Below, in pieces: positions 34,631 to 42,370 of a stretch of 64,000 nucleotides of DNA. Below the pieces are notes generated by a model. It worked only from the letters and a program-made list of their open reading frames with translations. It was not told where the DNA came from and ran no database searches. Numbering within the stretch: the stretch's first letter is position 1; every line of letters begins with the position of its first letter. The translations under genes and the position numbers were made by a program. Source of the stretch: Paenibacillus sp. FSL H7-0357 (GTDB taxonomy: Bacteria; Bacillota; Bacilli; Paenibacillales; Paenibacillaceae); NCBI RefSeq assembly GCF_000758525.1, contig NZ_CP009241.1, positions 372,001 to 436,000 of the forward strand. Direction: 5' to 3'.

Positions 34631-37498
34631 TCAGGAGGACGGTACAGCCGCTTGTACTTGCGAATTTAGTTTCAGGGCTTCCGTAACTATACGCCGCTGT
34701 TCAAAGCTATGCACATCGGCGTAACCGCTGGCCGGGCTGGAACGTTCCGGACGGCCGATATACTGTACTTTGACATTCTGCGGGGCGATGGCGCGCAGCC
34801 GTGGTTCGGCATAACTCCAGCCGCCCATATTCTTAGGTTCTTCTTGTACCCAGATGATTTCCTGCAGGGAGCGGAAGGTGCTCAGATGAGCGGCCAGTTC
34901 CCGTTCCGGGAACGGGTAGAGCTGCTCCAGCCGAAGAATGTGCAGCCAGGACCAATCCTGCCCCTTGGCTGAATCCAGCTCAGTCTGCAGGTCGATAGCG
35001 ACCTTACCACTGCAGACAACCAGTCGTTTAACCTCGCCGGGCTTGCTGCCCAGAAGCGGCTCCGGCAGGACCGGCTGGAAGCTTCCCGAAGCCAGTTCGG
35101 CTCCCGGGGAAGTGCTGCGTGTGTTGCGGATCAGGCTTTTCGGAGCCATGACCACCAGCGGGCGGGCATCCGATCTGCCGCAAAGGGCAGCCTGGCGGCG
35201 GAGCAGGTGGAAATACTGCGACGCACAGGTCAGATTGGCTACAGTCCAGTTCTCTTCAGCCGACAGCTGCAAGAACCGTTCCAGCCTTCCGCTGGAATGC
35301 TCTGGCCCCTGGCCTTCGTAGCCATGCGGCAGCAGAATCGCCAGGTTGCTGCGTTGGGTCCATTTGGCGCGTCCGGCAGCAATGAACTGGTCGATAATGA
35401 CCTGTCCGGCGTTGGCGAAATCACCATACTGCGCTTCCCAGATGACAAAGGTTTCCGGGGCAAACACGTTATAGCCGTATTCATACCCGAGCACCGACGC
35501 TTCCGACAACGGACTGTTGTACACCCCGAAGGAGGCGCTGGAGTCCTTAAGCTGATGCAGCGGAGAGAAAAGTGCCCCTGTGTCACTGTCATGCAGCACC
35601 AGATGGCGGTGCGCGAAGGTGCCGCGCTGGGAGTCCTGGCCGCTGAGACGAATCGGTGTGCCATCCTTCAGAATCGTAGCGAAGGCGAGGGCTTCTGCGA
35701 GTGCCCAGTCAACACGTTCTCCATCATTCAAAGCGTCTTTGCGGCGCTGCAGAATCCGCTCCAGCTTCGGATAGACCTGGAAGCCGTCCGGCACCGACAG
35801 CAGCTCCCGGTTAATTTCCTGCAGGTTGTCAAGCGGAACCGCTGTAGGACGCTTCGGTGTAGGTGCGCTGTCCAGTGCAACTGAGGTTTTGGCCTCCGCG
35901 TTCTTATGCTTGCCTTCCTTCATCTTATCAAAGGCTTGCTGCAGTACACCTTCAGCTTCGGCGTTCATTGCCGTAACGTCTTCTGCCGTGATAACTCTCT
36001 CCTCCTGCAGCCGTTCCGCGTACACTTTGTATACAGTAGGATGATTGCGCACTTTACCATAAACAATCGGCTGTGTCGTTTCCGGATCATCCATTTCATT
36101 ATGTCCATGGCGGCGATAGCCGATCAAGTCAATCACGAAATCCTTCTTGAACAGATTGCGGTAGGCGCTGGCCAGACGGACGGCGGCAATACAAGCCTCC
36201 GGATCATCGGCATTGACATGGACAATCGGAATTTCATAACCCTTAGCCAGGTCACTGGCATAGTGGGTAGAACGGGAATCCTCACTTTCCGTCGTGAATC
36301 CGATCCGGTTATTGACGATAATATGCACTGTACCGCCGTTCTGATAACCTTTAAGCTTGCCGATATTAAGGGTTTCGGCCACGATGCCTTCACCCGGGAA
36401 GGCAGCATCGCCATGCATCAGCACAGCCATGGCTTTATTCGTATTTAGCTTAGGCAGACCCGGAGTGCTGCGGTCTTCCTGGGCCGCACGCGTGAAGCCC
36501 TCAACCACCGGATTGACGAATTCCAAGTGGCTCGGATTGTTGGCCAGAGTGATCCGTGTACGGACGGTTTCTCCTTCACGGACGGCGCGGTCAGCGCCGA
36601 GATGATATTTCACATCACCGGTCCAGCCGTAGTTGATGCCCATGGAGCCTTCGGAAGGGAACAGCTCCTTGTTCGGCGAATGATGGAATTCCGAGAAAAT
36701 AATATCATAAGGTTTGCCCAGGATATGAGCCAGGACGTTAAGCCGTCCGCGATGCGCCATACCCATCAGGATATGTTCCGCACCGTCATGAGCGGCAGCA
36801 CGCACGATTTCATCCAGCATCGGCACCAAGGCGTCATTGCCTTCCAGGCTGAAGCGTTTCTGGCCGACAAAAGTTTTATGAAGGAAAGTTTCGAATTGCT
36901 CTACCTGAATCAGCCTTTTCAGCAATTCTTTGCGCTCTGTGTTGTTTAGAGGCGCGGGAGAGCTGGTAGATTCCGCCTGGCTGTTCAGCCAGCGCAGCTC
37001 CTGCTCGTCACGCACATGCCCGAATTCATAGGCAATGGTCTGCGTGTAGGCCTGGCGCATCCGGTGAACGGCATCCCAAGCAGTATGAACGTCATTCGGG
37101 GCATTCTCCCAGATCAGCGAGGCGGGCATAGCCATTAAATCCTCGCGGGTCAGATCATAGGTTTCGTACTCCAAATATTTCGCCATCGGATTGTTTCCCC
37201 GGTCCAGCGGGTCGATATTGGCGGCCATATGGCCATGTATGCGGATATTGGCGATCAGCTTGGATGCCCTTACGGCCTTTCTAAGCCACTCAGTATCTCC
37301 TGAAACCACAGGCAGCGGTGCCTGTTCGGCATCAGGAGCCAATGGAGGGGGGCCGGAAAGGGTGAAGAGATCGCGGTAATTATGCTCTACTAAAGTTGGA
37401 TCTTTTACAAATTGCTCATATTTCTCTTGGATGTAACCCAGATTGGGTCCGTAATACTTGCTCCACACAGTTTCGTTATAGGGATCTTTGGCTGCCAT
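34631..37498 (-). CDS. odhA: 2-oxoglutarate dehydrogenase E1 component
   Basis: 955 residues, normal for OdhA of Bacilli. Typical stretches are seen: FVGQKRFSLEGNDALVPML near residue 210, GMAHRGRLNVLAHILGKPYD, the thiamine-diphosphate/metal region GDAAFPGEG with NNRIGFTT, and RRHGHNEMDDPETTQP. It decarboxylates 2-oxoglutarate and passes the succinyl group to the lipoyl arm of OdhB. ATG 37498 follows TTAGGAGGATG. A TATAAT on the minus strand at 37685-37690 may be its -10 element, with a poor -35. Confidence 0.97.
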   Translation of the reverse strand: MAAKDPYNETVWSKYYGPNLGYIQEKYEQFVKDPTLVEHNYRDLFTLSGPPPLAPDAEQAPLPVVSGDTEWLRKAVRASKLIANIRIHGHMAANIDPLDRGNNPMAKYLEYETYDLTREDLMAMPASLIWENAPNDVHTAWDAVHRMRQAYTQTIAYEFGHVRDEQELRWLNSQAESTSSPAPLNNTERKELLKRLIQVEQFETFLHKTFVGQKRFSLEGNDALVPMLDEIVRAAAHDGAEHILMGMAHRGRLNVLAHILGKPYDIIFSEFHHSPNKELFPSEGSMGINYGWTGDVKYHLGADRAVREGETVRTRITLANNPSHLEFVNPVVEGFTRAAQEDRSTPGLPKLNTNKAMAVLMHGDAAFPGEGIVAETLNIGKLKGYQNGGTVHIIVNNRIGFTTESEDSRSTHYASDLAKGYEIPIVHVNADDPEACIAAVRLASAYRNLFKKDFVIDLIGYRRHGHNEMDDPETTQPIVYGKVRNHPTVYKVYAERLQEERVITAEDVTAMNAEAEGVLQQAFDKMKEGKHKNAEAKTSVALDSAPTPKRPTAVPLDNLQEINRELLSVPDGFQVYPKLERILQRRKDALNDGERVDWALAEALAFATILKDGTPIRLSGQDSQRGTFAHRHLVLHDSDTGALFSPLHQLKDSSASFGVYNSPLSEASVLGYEYGYNVFAPETFVIWEAQYGDFANAGQVIIDQFIAAGRAKWTQRSNLAILLPHGYEGQGPEHSSGRLERFLQLSAEENWTVANLTCASQYFHLLRRQAALCGRSDARPLVVMAPKSLIRNTRSTSPGAELASGSFQPVLPEPLLGSKPGEVKRLVVCSGKVAIDLQTELDSAKGQDWSWLHILRLEQLYPFPERELAAHLSTFRSLQEIIWVQEEPKNMGGWSYAEPRLRAIAPQNVKVQYIGRPERSSPASGYADVHSFEQRRIVTEALKLNSQVQAAVPSS

Positions 37499-37893
37499 GA
37501 ATACATCCTCCTAACGGATGAACTCCACGCGCGCCAAAATTTCGCCGGCGCCCTTGTGGAGCTTCGATGTTTGCGGTTTCATTCCTCATCTTATTGTGCA
37601 ACTTTCAAGGCGGGTAATCAATTCATACTTTGGTTGAATCCGTTCGCAAAACGGTATGATTCAGTGCCTAATTCATACAGAACTATTATAAGTTTGGTTT
37701 CTTAACTATATGAAAATGATGCGGCGGTGTGATTGAAATGAACGAAATAAAAAAGTTGTTTTCAGTTTTCATATATACATATATAGATAAAGAGGCTTGT
37801 TCTACAATTTTTTGGGATTATCGAGTAATTCGTACAAGCAGTTGGCAAAATAATCAATTATTTTCCGTTTCTAATTATACAATATTCCCATAA

Positions 37894-37927
37894 ATCGACA
37901 CACTTTTCGTGTAAGATATTGTATAAT
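37894..37927 (+). promoter_or_regulatory. sinI promoter with Spo0A-like box
   Basis: TATAAT lies at 37922-37927 and the -35 region is poor. An inverted 6-of-7 0A box (ATCGACA, 37894-37900) sits against the -35 position, where Spo0A~P activates sigma-A promoters. In Bacillus subtilis sinI is a known Spo0A~P target, so the placement makes sense. The AT-rich stretch 37600-37890 before it shows nothing else I can name. Confidence 0.5.
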
Positions 37928-37983
37928 GTTATTGCGGATAACGGTTTCATGAATTTCTAACCAGATCCTTTCATGTAAAGGAT

Positions 37984-38067
37984 CCAGTAAAGGGTAAACC
38001 TGCCGAAAGACAGGGGCACAAAGTCTCGGGTCTAATGTAGAAATACTACGACGGCCGGACTGCCTGG
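37984..38067 (+). ncRNA. Class I cyclic-di-GMP riboswitch aptamer
   Basis: P1 pairs CCAG 37984-37987 with CTGG 38064-38067. GGGTAAACC leads into P2, closed by the conserved GAAA tetraloop. J2/3 has CAAAG. P3 contains GGGTCTAA, a perfect GTAG/CTAC stem, then GACGGCCGG and GACTGCC. The pair GTC/GAC replaces the usual GCC/GGT, a compensatory change supporting the fold. The tetraloop and its receptor elements are both present. The sinI ribosome site lies about 14 bases beyond P1. Confidence 0.88.
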
Positions 38068-38094
38068 GGACGCGTAATCTTAGGAGGAGATTTC

Positions 38095-38247
38095 TTGGAT
38101 AAGTCCAACCAGGGGAACAACGGAGAACTGCAGACAGTTGATCTGGATTTAGAATGGGTCTATTTGCTGATGTCGGCTAAGCAGGCGGGCATCAAAGCGG
38201 ATGAAATCCGCCAATTTTTTAATGAGAAGACTTTGCAGGCGATGTAG
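38095..38247 (+). CDS. sinI: Anti-repressor SinI
   Basis: 50 residues from TTG 38095, seven bases after TTAGGAGGAG. The core LDLEWVYLLMSAKQAGIKAD followed by EIRQFFNEK matches SinI of Bacillus, where this helix-turn-helix pair binds SinR, breaks its dimers and lifts repression of matrix operons. The leader carries a c-di-GMP aptamer, and sinR lies directly opposite, separated by a shared terminator. Short length and a TTG start make the gene easy to miss. Confidence 0.9.
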   Translation: MDKSNQGNNGELQTVDLDLEWVYLLMSAKQAGIKADEIRQFFNEKTLQAM

Positions 38248-38276
38248 CAGTTGGTTGTTAAAAGTTTTTGTACATA

Positions 38277-38316
38277 CAGAAAGGGCACAGCGGATCTCTC
38301 CGCTGTGCCCTTTCTG
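38277..38316. terminator. Bidirectional terminator between sinI and sinR
   Basis: A 17-base-pair perfect stem (core AAGGGCACAGCGG) with a 6-base loop and T-rich flanks on both sides. Confidence 0.92.
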
Positions 38317-38347
38317 TATGACCGGCAGTAGAAGGAACCTGCATGAA

Positions 38348-38692
38348 TCAGGAATCCTTCTGCTCCAACCGCCATTTTTGATAGTCCAAGAACTCTTTGA
38401 ATTCCCGCTTGCTTATACCCGAAGCCATAGCTTCCAGTACGAGCCGGGACCATTCTCCATCCAGAGGTGACTCCTGCACATCGGAAGGCTCGCCGTAAAG
38501 CAGCGCATGAATGGATACCTGAAGTGCGTCAGCGATTTTTTCAATAAATTGAATAGAGGGGTTAGATTGTATATTTCTTTCCACATTGCTTAAGTATGAT
38601 TTCGCCACATCAGCCTTATCCGCAAGCTCCGAAAGAGACAAGCCTTTTTCCAGACGGAGATGGTGGATGCGACTTCCCATATTATCTGGCAC
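38348..38692 (-). CDS. sinR: Biofilm master repressor SinR
   Basis: 114 residues. The XRE-type helix-turn-helix is at about 6-65 (GLSLSELADKADVAKSYLSN, then the RNIQSNPSIQFIEKIADAL helix), followed by the SinR dimer/SinI-binding domain (LDGEWSRLVLEAMASGISKR, then EFKEFLDYQKWR). Both halves are close to Bacillus subtilis SinR. GTG 38692 has GGAGGGG at suitable distance; ATG 38680 is in frame and would match the Bacillus N-terminus better. SinR probably represses the adjacent matrix operon through the GTTC sites at 38867-39033. Confidence 0.94.
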   Translation of the reverse strand: MPDNMGSRIHHLRLEKGLSLSELADKADVAKSYLSNVERNIQSNPSIQFIEKIADALQVSIHALLYGEPSDVQESPLDGEWSRLVLEAMASGISKREFKEFLDYQKWRLEQKDS

Positions 38693-38866
38693 GATAAAAA
38701 CGCCCCTCCGTACTTTTTGTTACAGTATAACAAATAACCGGAAGACGGACAAAGCACTATAGAATCAGTTCCGGTATGAATGATCCCCCTTTTATGTCGT
38801 TTCCACTCCACATCCCCATTATTTTTATTCCCTCTACGGTATCATTTAGATTTTTCATACGAAAAC
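38693..38866. other. Upstream region of sinR, no gene
   Basis: AT-rich intergenic sequence between sinR and the operator cluster. The plus strand contains TATTTGTTATACTGTAACAA-like AT-rich pairs near 38720-38735, probably part of the sinR promoter. No open frame with a ribosome site is seen. Confidence 0.4.
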
Positions 38867-39033
38867 GTTCGTTAAAAAGTACGATAAGCTGAGGAAAATG
38901 AAGCTAAAAGCAGAATTTTAACTATAAATCGTTCTTTATTAAGAATATTGCAACAAAATGAGATTTTTGATTTGTAGGAGTAATGGCATATACTTACGTC
39001 ATGGTTCTTAATAACGAACAAAAATCGTTCGTC
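38867..39033. promoter_or_regulatory. SinR-like operator cluster and matrix-operon promoter
   Basis: SinR half-sites (consensus GTTCTYT) occur as GTTCGTT 38867, GTTCTTT 38931, GTTCTTA 39004, AACGAAC 39013 (inverted) and GTTCGTC 39027. The last three form interlocking inverted repeats. A promoter with TTGATT 38967-38972, a 16-base spacer and TATACT 38989-38994 places the start of transcription at the edge of the densest cluster, a layout that fits repression. Exact half-site borders are inferred. Confidence 0.65.
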
Positions 39034-39101
39034 ATAAAGGCTGGGTGTTAATAGATTACCTTGTTTGCAGGAAATTGCAAGCAGCTAAAGGAGAGGCTCC
39101 T

Positions 39102-40172
39102 GTGAGGCTTTCACGTTCTTCCCGGAATAGAAACATCCGTCGGTATACGCTTCCCCAAATTGCAGGGATCGTAGTGATTTCGGCTTATGGCATCGGCCAA
39201 ATTACAACGCCCACGTATGCATTGCTGACTAACGTCGCAGCAACCGAATCATCCAATATCACCACAGCATTTGTGTTTCCAAGCACGGTCGATCACATTG
39301 CCAACCAAGCCAGCGAAGCGATGAAGCTTGCGGTCCAGCAGCGTGAAGCGGCGAGAGAGGTGCTAGCGGAGATAACGGATAAGAATACGGACTCGGAGAC
39401 CGCAGAGGGACGTATTGGAGGTATTCAAGAGGCTGCTGCACAAACGCGTGAGGCTGCGGCCGGCGCGGCTGCTTTTTTAGCTGAGCTTCAAGGCTATCTA
39501 ACACGCTCGCAATTAGAGCTGGAGCAGCAAGTCAATGAAGTGAACCAGAGACTTTCTCCATATGAGGTCGATTTTAATCAATTAACAGCCGCACAAAATA
39601 ACGATATCCCGGTATTCGAACAATTGCTCAGCCAAGCCAATCTAACGCTGGGCGAATTTCAGGAGATGGTTAGAAAGCTAAGCTCCATCAGAAGAGTGGA
39701 CGCTTATGTGCAGGCAGCCTATCATCAGGCATCGACCGCGGCCGAACAGGCTAGGAGTTATGCGGACGAAACCTCGTTGATGCATACAGAGGCCGCTGAC
39801 GTGATCCAAGGACTGAAAGAGGCTGAGAAGAAGGCGAAGCTCGAAGCGGAAGAAAAGGCGAAGCTCGAAGCCGAGGAGAAAGCGAAACTCGAGGCTGAGA
39901 AGAAGGCGAAGCTCGAAGCGGAAGAAAAGGCGAAGCTCGAAGCCGAGGAGAAAGCGAAACTCGAGGCTGAGAAGAAGGCGAAGCTCGAAGCTGAGGAGAA
40001 AGCGAAACTCGAGGCTGAGAAGAAGACGAAACTCGAAGCCGAGGAGAAAGCGAAGCTCGAAGCTGAGGAGCAAGCAAAGCCTGATAAGACTGCTGAGCCT
40101 GAAGCCCCTGCCCCGGACGCGAATCCTGACAGCATAACGGTAAAAATAGGCGAAAAGCAAGGCGTATTCTAA
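39102..40172 (+). CDS. Exported coiled-coil repeat protein at the tapA position of the matrix operon
   Basis: 356 residues from GTG 39102, five bases after AAAGGAGAGG; GTG 39045 is a longer alternative with a poor site. A basic N-terminus and hydrophobic segment (IAGIVVISAYGIGQI) act as an export signal. Helical regions follow, then ten 8-residue repeats (KAKLEAEE/K, about residues 244-323), then an acidic, proline-rich tail ending in KQGVF. There is no homology to TapA that I can see, but it occupies TapA's place before sipW and tasA, so a role in fibre anchoring or assembly is likely. Confidence 0.7.
   Translation: MRLSRSSRNRNIRRYTLPQIAGIVVISAYGIGQITTPTYALLTNVAATESSNITTAFVFPSTVDHIANQASEAMKLAVQQREAAREVLAEITDKNTDSETAEGRIGGIQEAAAQTREAAAGAAAFLAELQGYLTRSQLELEQQVNEVNQRLSPYEVDFNQLTAAQNNDIPVFEQLLSQANLTLGEFQEMVRKLSSIRRVDAYVQAAYHQASTAAEQARSYADETSLMHTEAADVIQGLKEAEKKAKLEAEEKAKLEAEEKAKLEAEKKAKLEAEEKAKLEAEEKAKLEAEKKAKLEAEEKAKLEAEKKTKLEAEEKAKLEAEEQAKPDKTAEPEAPAPDANPDSITVKIGEKQGVF
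39831..40070 (+). repeat. Tandem 24-base coding repeats, ten copies
   Basis: Ten in-frame copies encode KAKLEAEE or KAKLEAEK. Copies 1-3 (39831-39902) and 4-6 (39903-39974) are identical over 72 bases, a recent duplication. The array is likely to vary in length between strains. Confidence 0.95.
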
Positions 40173-40190
40173 ACAAGGCGGTGCTCTCCA

Positions 40191-40784
40191 GTGATACTTA
40201 AATGGACTCGTAACCTATTGATGTATGCGTTAATTCTCATTTTTCTACTTACGCTGGTATCTGCAATCACTAGCCGGATGAATGGCGGAACGCCCAAGAT
40301 TCTGGGCAAGGAAATTCTAACGGTGCTCTCCGGCTCCATGGAGCCCGGAATTCAGACGGGGGCTGTCATTGCCGTCAAACCGGTGAGTGAACAGAGTCAG
40401 GGATCTTTTAAACCAGGAGATGTAATCACTTACAAAGCTCTGGATGGATCAAACAGCCTGATTACCCACCGCATTGTCAGCGTGCTCGGCTCGGGAGAAA
40501 ACACCCAGTATATCACCAAAGGCGACAATAACGATGCGCAGGATGCAGATCCTATTCCTTCAAGTAATGTTGTTGCACAGTACGCGGACTTTACCGTTCC
40601 GTTTCTGGGATATTTCATGAACTGGGTAAAATCGACCGCCGGGATTATTGTCGTAATGGTTATTCCGGGGATTTTTCTGGTCATCTCTTCCCTTATTACA
40701 ATCTTCAAATCGATCATGCGCATGGAGGATCCTGTAGAGGTGCAGCTTGCGCCCGGAGAATCCCCGCCTGTTACGAACGGTTGA
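40191..40784 (+). CDS. sipW: Signal peptidase I, SipW type
   Basis: 197 residues from GTG 40191. An N-terminal membrane helix at about 9-27 is followed by the catalytic serine in SGSMEPG (Ser 49). A histidine (THRIVSV, His 93) stands where bacterial-type enzymes have lysine, the mark of the ER-type/SipW class. A second membrane helix lies at about 147-170. It cleaves the signal peptides of TasA-type proteins, encoded by the next two genes. It lies 18 bases after the coiled-coil gene, in the same operon. Confidence 0.92.
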   Translation: MILKWTRNLLMYALILIFLLTLVSAITSRMNGGTPKILGKEILTVLSGSMEPGIQTGAVIAVKPVSEQSQGSFKPGDVITYKALDGSNSLITHRIVSVLGSGENTQYITKGDNNDAQDADPIPSSNVVAQYADFTVPFLGYFMNWVKSTAGIIVVMVIPGIFLVISSLITIFKSIMRMEDPVEVQLAPGESPPVTNG

Positions 40785-40870
40785 TGCTTCTCCTAACGTG
40801 GTTAGGGAAGATTCAATAAATAATTCATAACATACTCCATTCATGGAGATCCAGGAGGAGACAAATAACA

Positions 40871-41374
40871 ATGGCAAATCTCAAAAAAACGATGGCAATG
40901 GCAATGGCGACTACAGCACTGGGGGCAACATTAATTGCCGGGGGATCCTTCGCTATCTTTACGAGTTCCGCACAGAATACAGGCAATACGTTTGCTGCTG
41001 GCACGCTCAAGATTGAACTGGATAAGAAGGATGAAGCTCAGCAGAAATATTTCAACATCACAAATTGGGCTCCGGGAGATTCTGAGATCCAACCTGTAGT
41101 AGTTAGCAACAAAGGAACGCTTGAGCTGCGTTATGATCTCTCGCTGGCTGTAGGCGGCGACCTCGGCGGCGGAGCAACCCCGCTGGTCATTACCGCATAC
41201 TCTGATGCGGCTGGAACGGTACCGCTTACCGTTGCCGACCGTGTGCTTGCTGTGGGCGGATCGGAGACGATTTATGTCAAAGCTGAGTTCCCGAAAGCAG
41301 CTGACAACAGCTACCAAGGCAAGTCGGGTACAGCCTCCATTAAAGTAGATGCAGAGCAGACTAAAAATAACTAA
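40871..41374 (+). CDS. tasA: TasA/CalY-family matrix fibre protein
   Basis: 167 residues. The signal peptide has a GSFAIFTSSAQNTGNTFAAG junction typical of SipW substrates (camelysin/TasA family, peptidase M73-like). The mature part is a single beta-rich domain with the family pattern FNITNWAPGDSEIQPVVVSN and a SETIYVKAEFP strand near the end. Once processed by SipW it is expected to polymerise into extracellular biofilm fibres. AGGAGGAGAC precedes ATG 40871. At 167 residues it is shorter than TasA of Bacillus subtilis. Confidence 0.9.
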   Translation: MANLKKTMAMAMATTALGATLIAGGSFAIFTSSAQNTGNTFAAGTLKIELDKKDEAQQKYFNITNWAPGDSEIQPVVVSNKGTLELRYDLSLAVGGDLGGGATPLVITAYSDAAGTVPLTVADRVLAVGGSETIYVKAEFPKAADNSYQGKSGTASIKVDAEQTKNN

Positions 41375-41411
41375 GCACTATAACGAACGGATCTATAGCT
41401 AAAAATCAAAT

Positions 41412-41438
41412 AAAAAGGGGGGGTGTCCCCCCTTTTTT
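41412..41438 (+). terminator. Terminator or attenuator between the two tasA-type genes
   Basis: AAAAA, seven G, TGT, six C and TTTTTT form a very compact strong hairpin. It probably reduces expression of the second fibre gene relative to the first, or makes the two separate transcripts. Confidence 0.85.
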
Positions 41439-41458
41439 AATAAGGAGAGCTTACTTCA

Positions 41459-42280
41459 ATGATGAAAAAGAAAAAAATGCTGATTGCCGCATTTTCCTCC
41501 GTGGTGCTGCTCTGCGCCGCCATTGGTGGAGGCACGTATGCCTTGTTCACCAGCTCCGCCCAAAACACCGGCAACACCTTTGCTTCCGGTACGTTGTCCT
41601 TAAGTACTCACCGCAATGACGTGCCGGTTGAAGGCCCGATGTTCTATACGGCTGACTCCGATGCCGGACGTATGGGAACAGGATTGTGGGCACCGAAAGA
41701 TACCCACACCCGAGCCATGCTGATCAAGAATACCGGGACGCTGGATGCCAAACTGACCGATCTGATTGCCATCCCGGAAGGAACACCTGCACAGCAGGCC
41801 GATGCGCTCGCATTCGGTGAGCAAGCGGTAGTCACTGTAGCCGCTTTGGCTGCACCAGGCGGCGTCACTCTTAATGCCGATGCGCTCAATGAGGTGAACG
41901 AAGCTGCAGACCGGCTGTTCAAATCGTTGATTAACGGTCCTTCCTTCCTGAAGGCACTGGCACGCAACGGACAGGAAGCCTTCGCGATTGCCAGAGAAGC
42001 CGTGCTCGACTGGACATACCGCGTAGACAATAACGGCCAGACTGTACTGGTCAGCGTTTCCGATGCTTATGTAGGTTCACTTAAGGATTTGTACAACAGC
42101 GGGGCAGGCCGGGATGCCAACCTCCCGAACCTGATTCTTCCTGCCAAGAAGACGATGCATCTGGCCTATAACGTGACTTTTGTTGATGATACGGGTCTCG
42201 GCTTTGATAATGACAGTCTGCAAGGCAAATCGGTTAACTTCACCTTCAAGAACAACTTTGAGCAGGTGAAGAATAATTAG
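41459..42280 (+). CDS. Second TasA-family fibre protein, larger paralogue
   Basis: 273 residues. It begins with a lysine-rich signal peptide whose cleavage region (YALFTSSAQNTGNTFASGTL) is nearly identical to that of the first TasA. The mature protein is longer, with an inserted, partly helical region at about residues 110-210 (rich in Ala, Asn, Glu), and ends like a TasA fold (LAYNVTFVDDTG ... VNFTFKNNFEQ). It is likely another SipW substrate, forming a minor or accessory fibre subunit. AAGGAG precedes ATG 41459. Confidence 0.88.
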   Translation: MMKKKKMLIAAFSSVVLLCAAIGGGTYALFTSSAQNTGNTFASGTLSLSTHRNDVPVEGPMFYTADSDAGRMGTGLWAPKDTHTRAMLIKNTGTLDAKLTDLIAIPEGTPAQQADALAFGEQAVVTVAALAAPGGVTLNADALNEVNEAADRLFKSLINGPSFLKALARNGQEAFAIAREAVLDWTYRVDNNGQTVLVSVSDAYVGSLKDLYNSGAGRDANLPNLILPAKKTMHLAYNVTFVDDTGLGFDNDSLQGKSVNFTFKNNFEQVKNN

Positions 42281-42298
42281 AATCAGGAATAGAACATA

Positions 42299-42346
42299 AA
42301 AGGAGCGTCATCTCCGGCTTCATGAACCGGAGATGACGCTCCTTTT
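42299..42346. terminator. Terminator at the end of the matrix operon
   Basis: A perfect stem of about 19 base pairs (core GGAGCGTCATCTCCGG) with a TTTT tail, shared with the convergent aldo/keto reductase gene. Confidence 0.92.
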
Positions 42347-42370
42347 GGTATGCGAATGAGGATATGAGGC

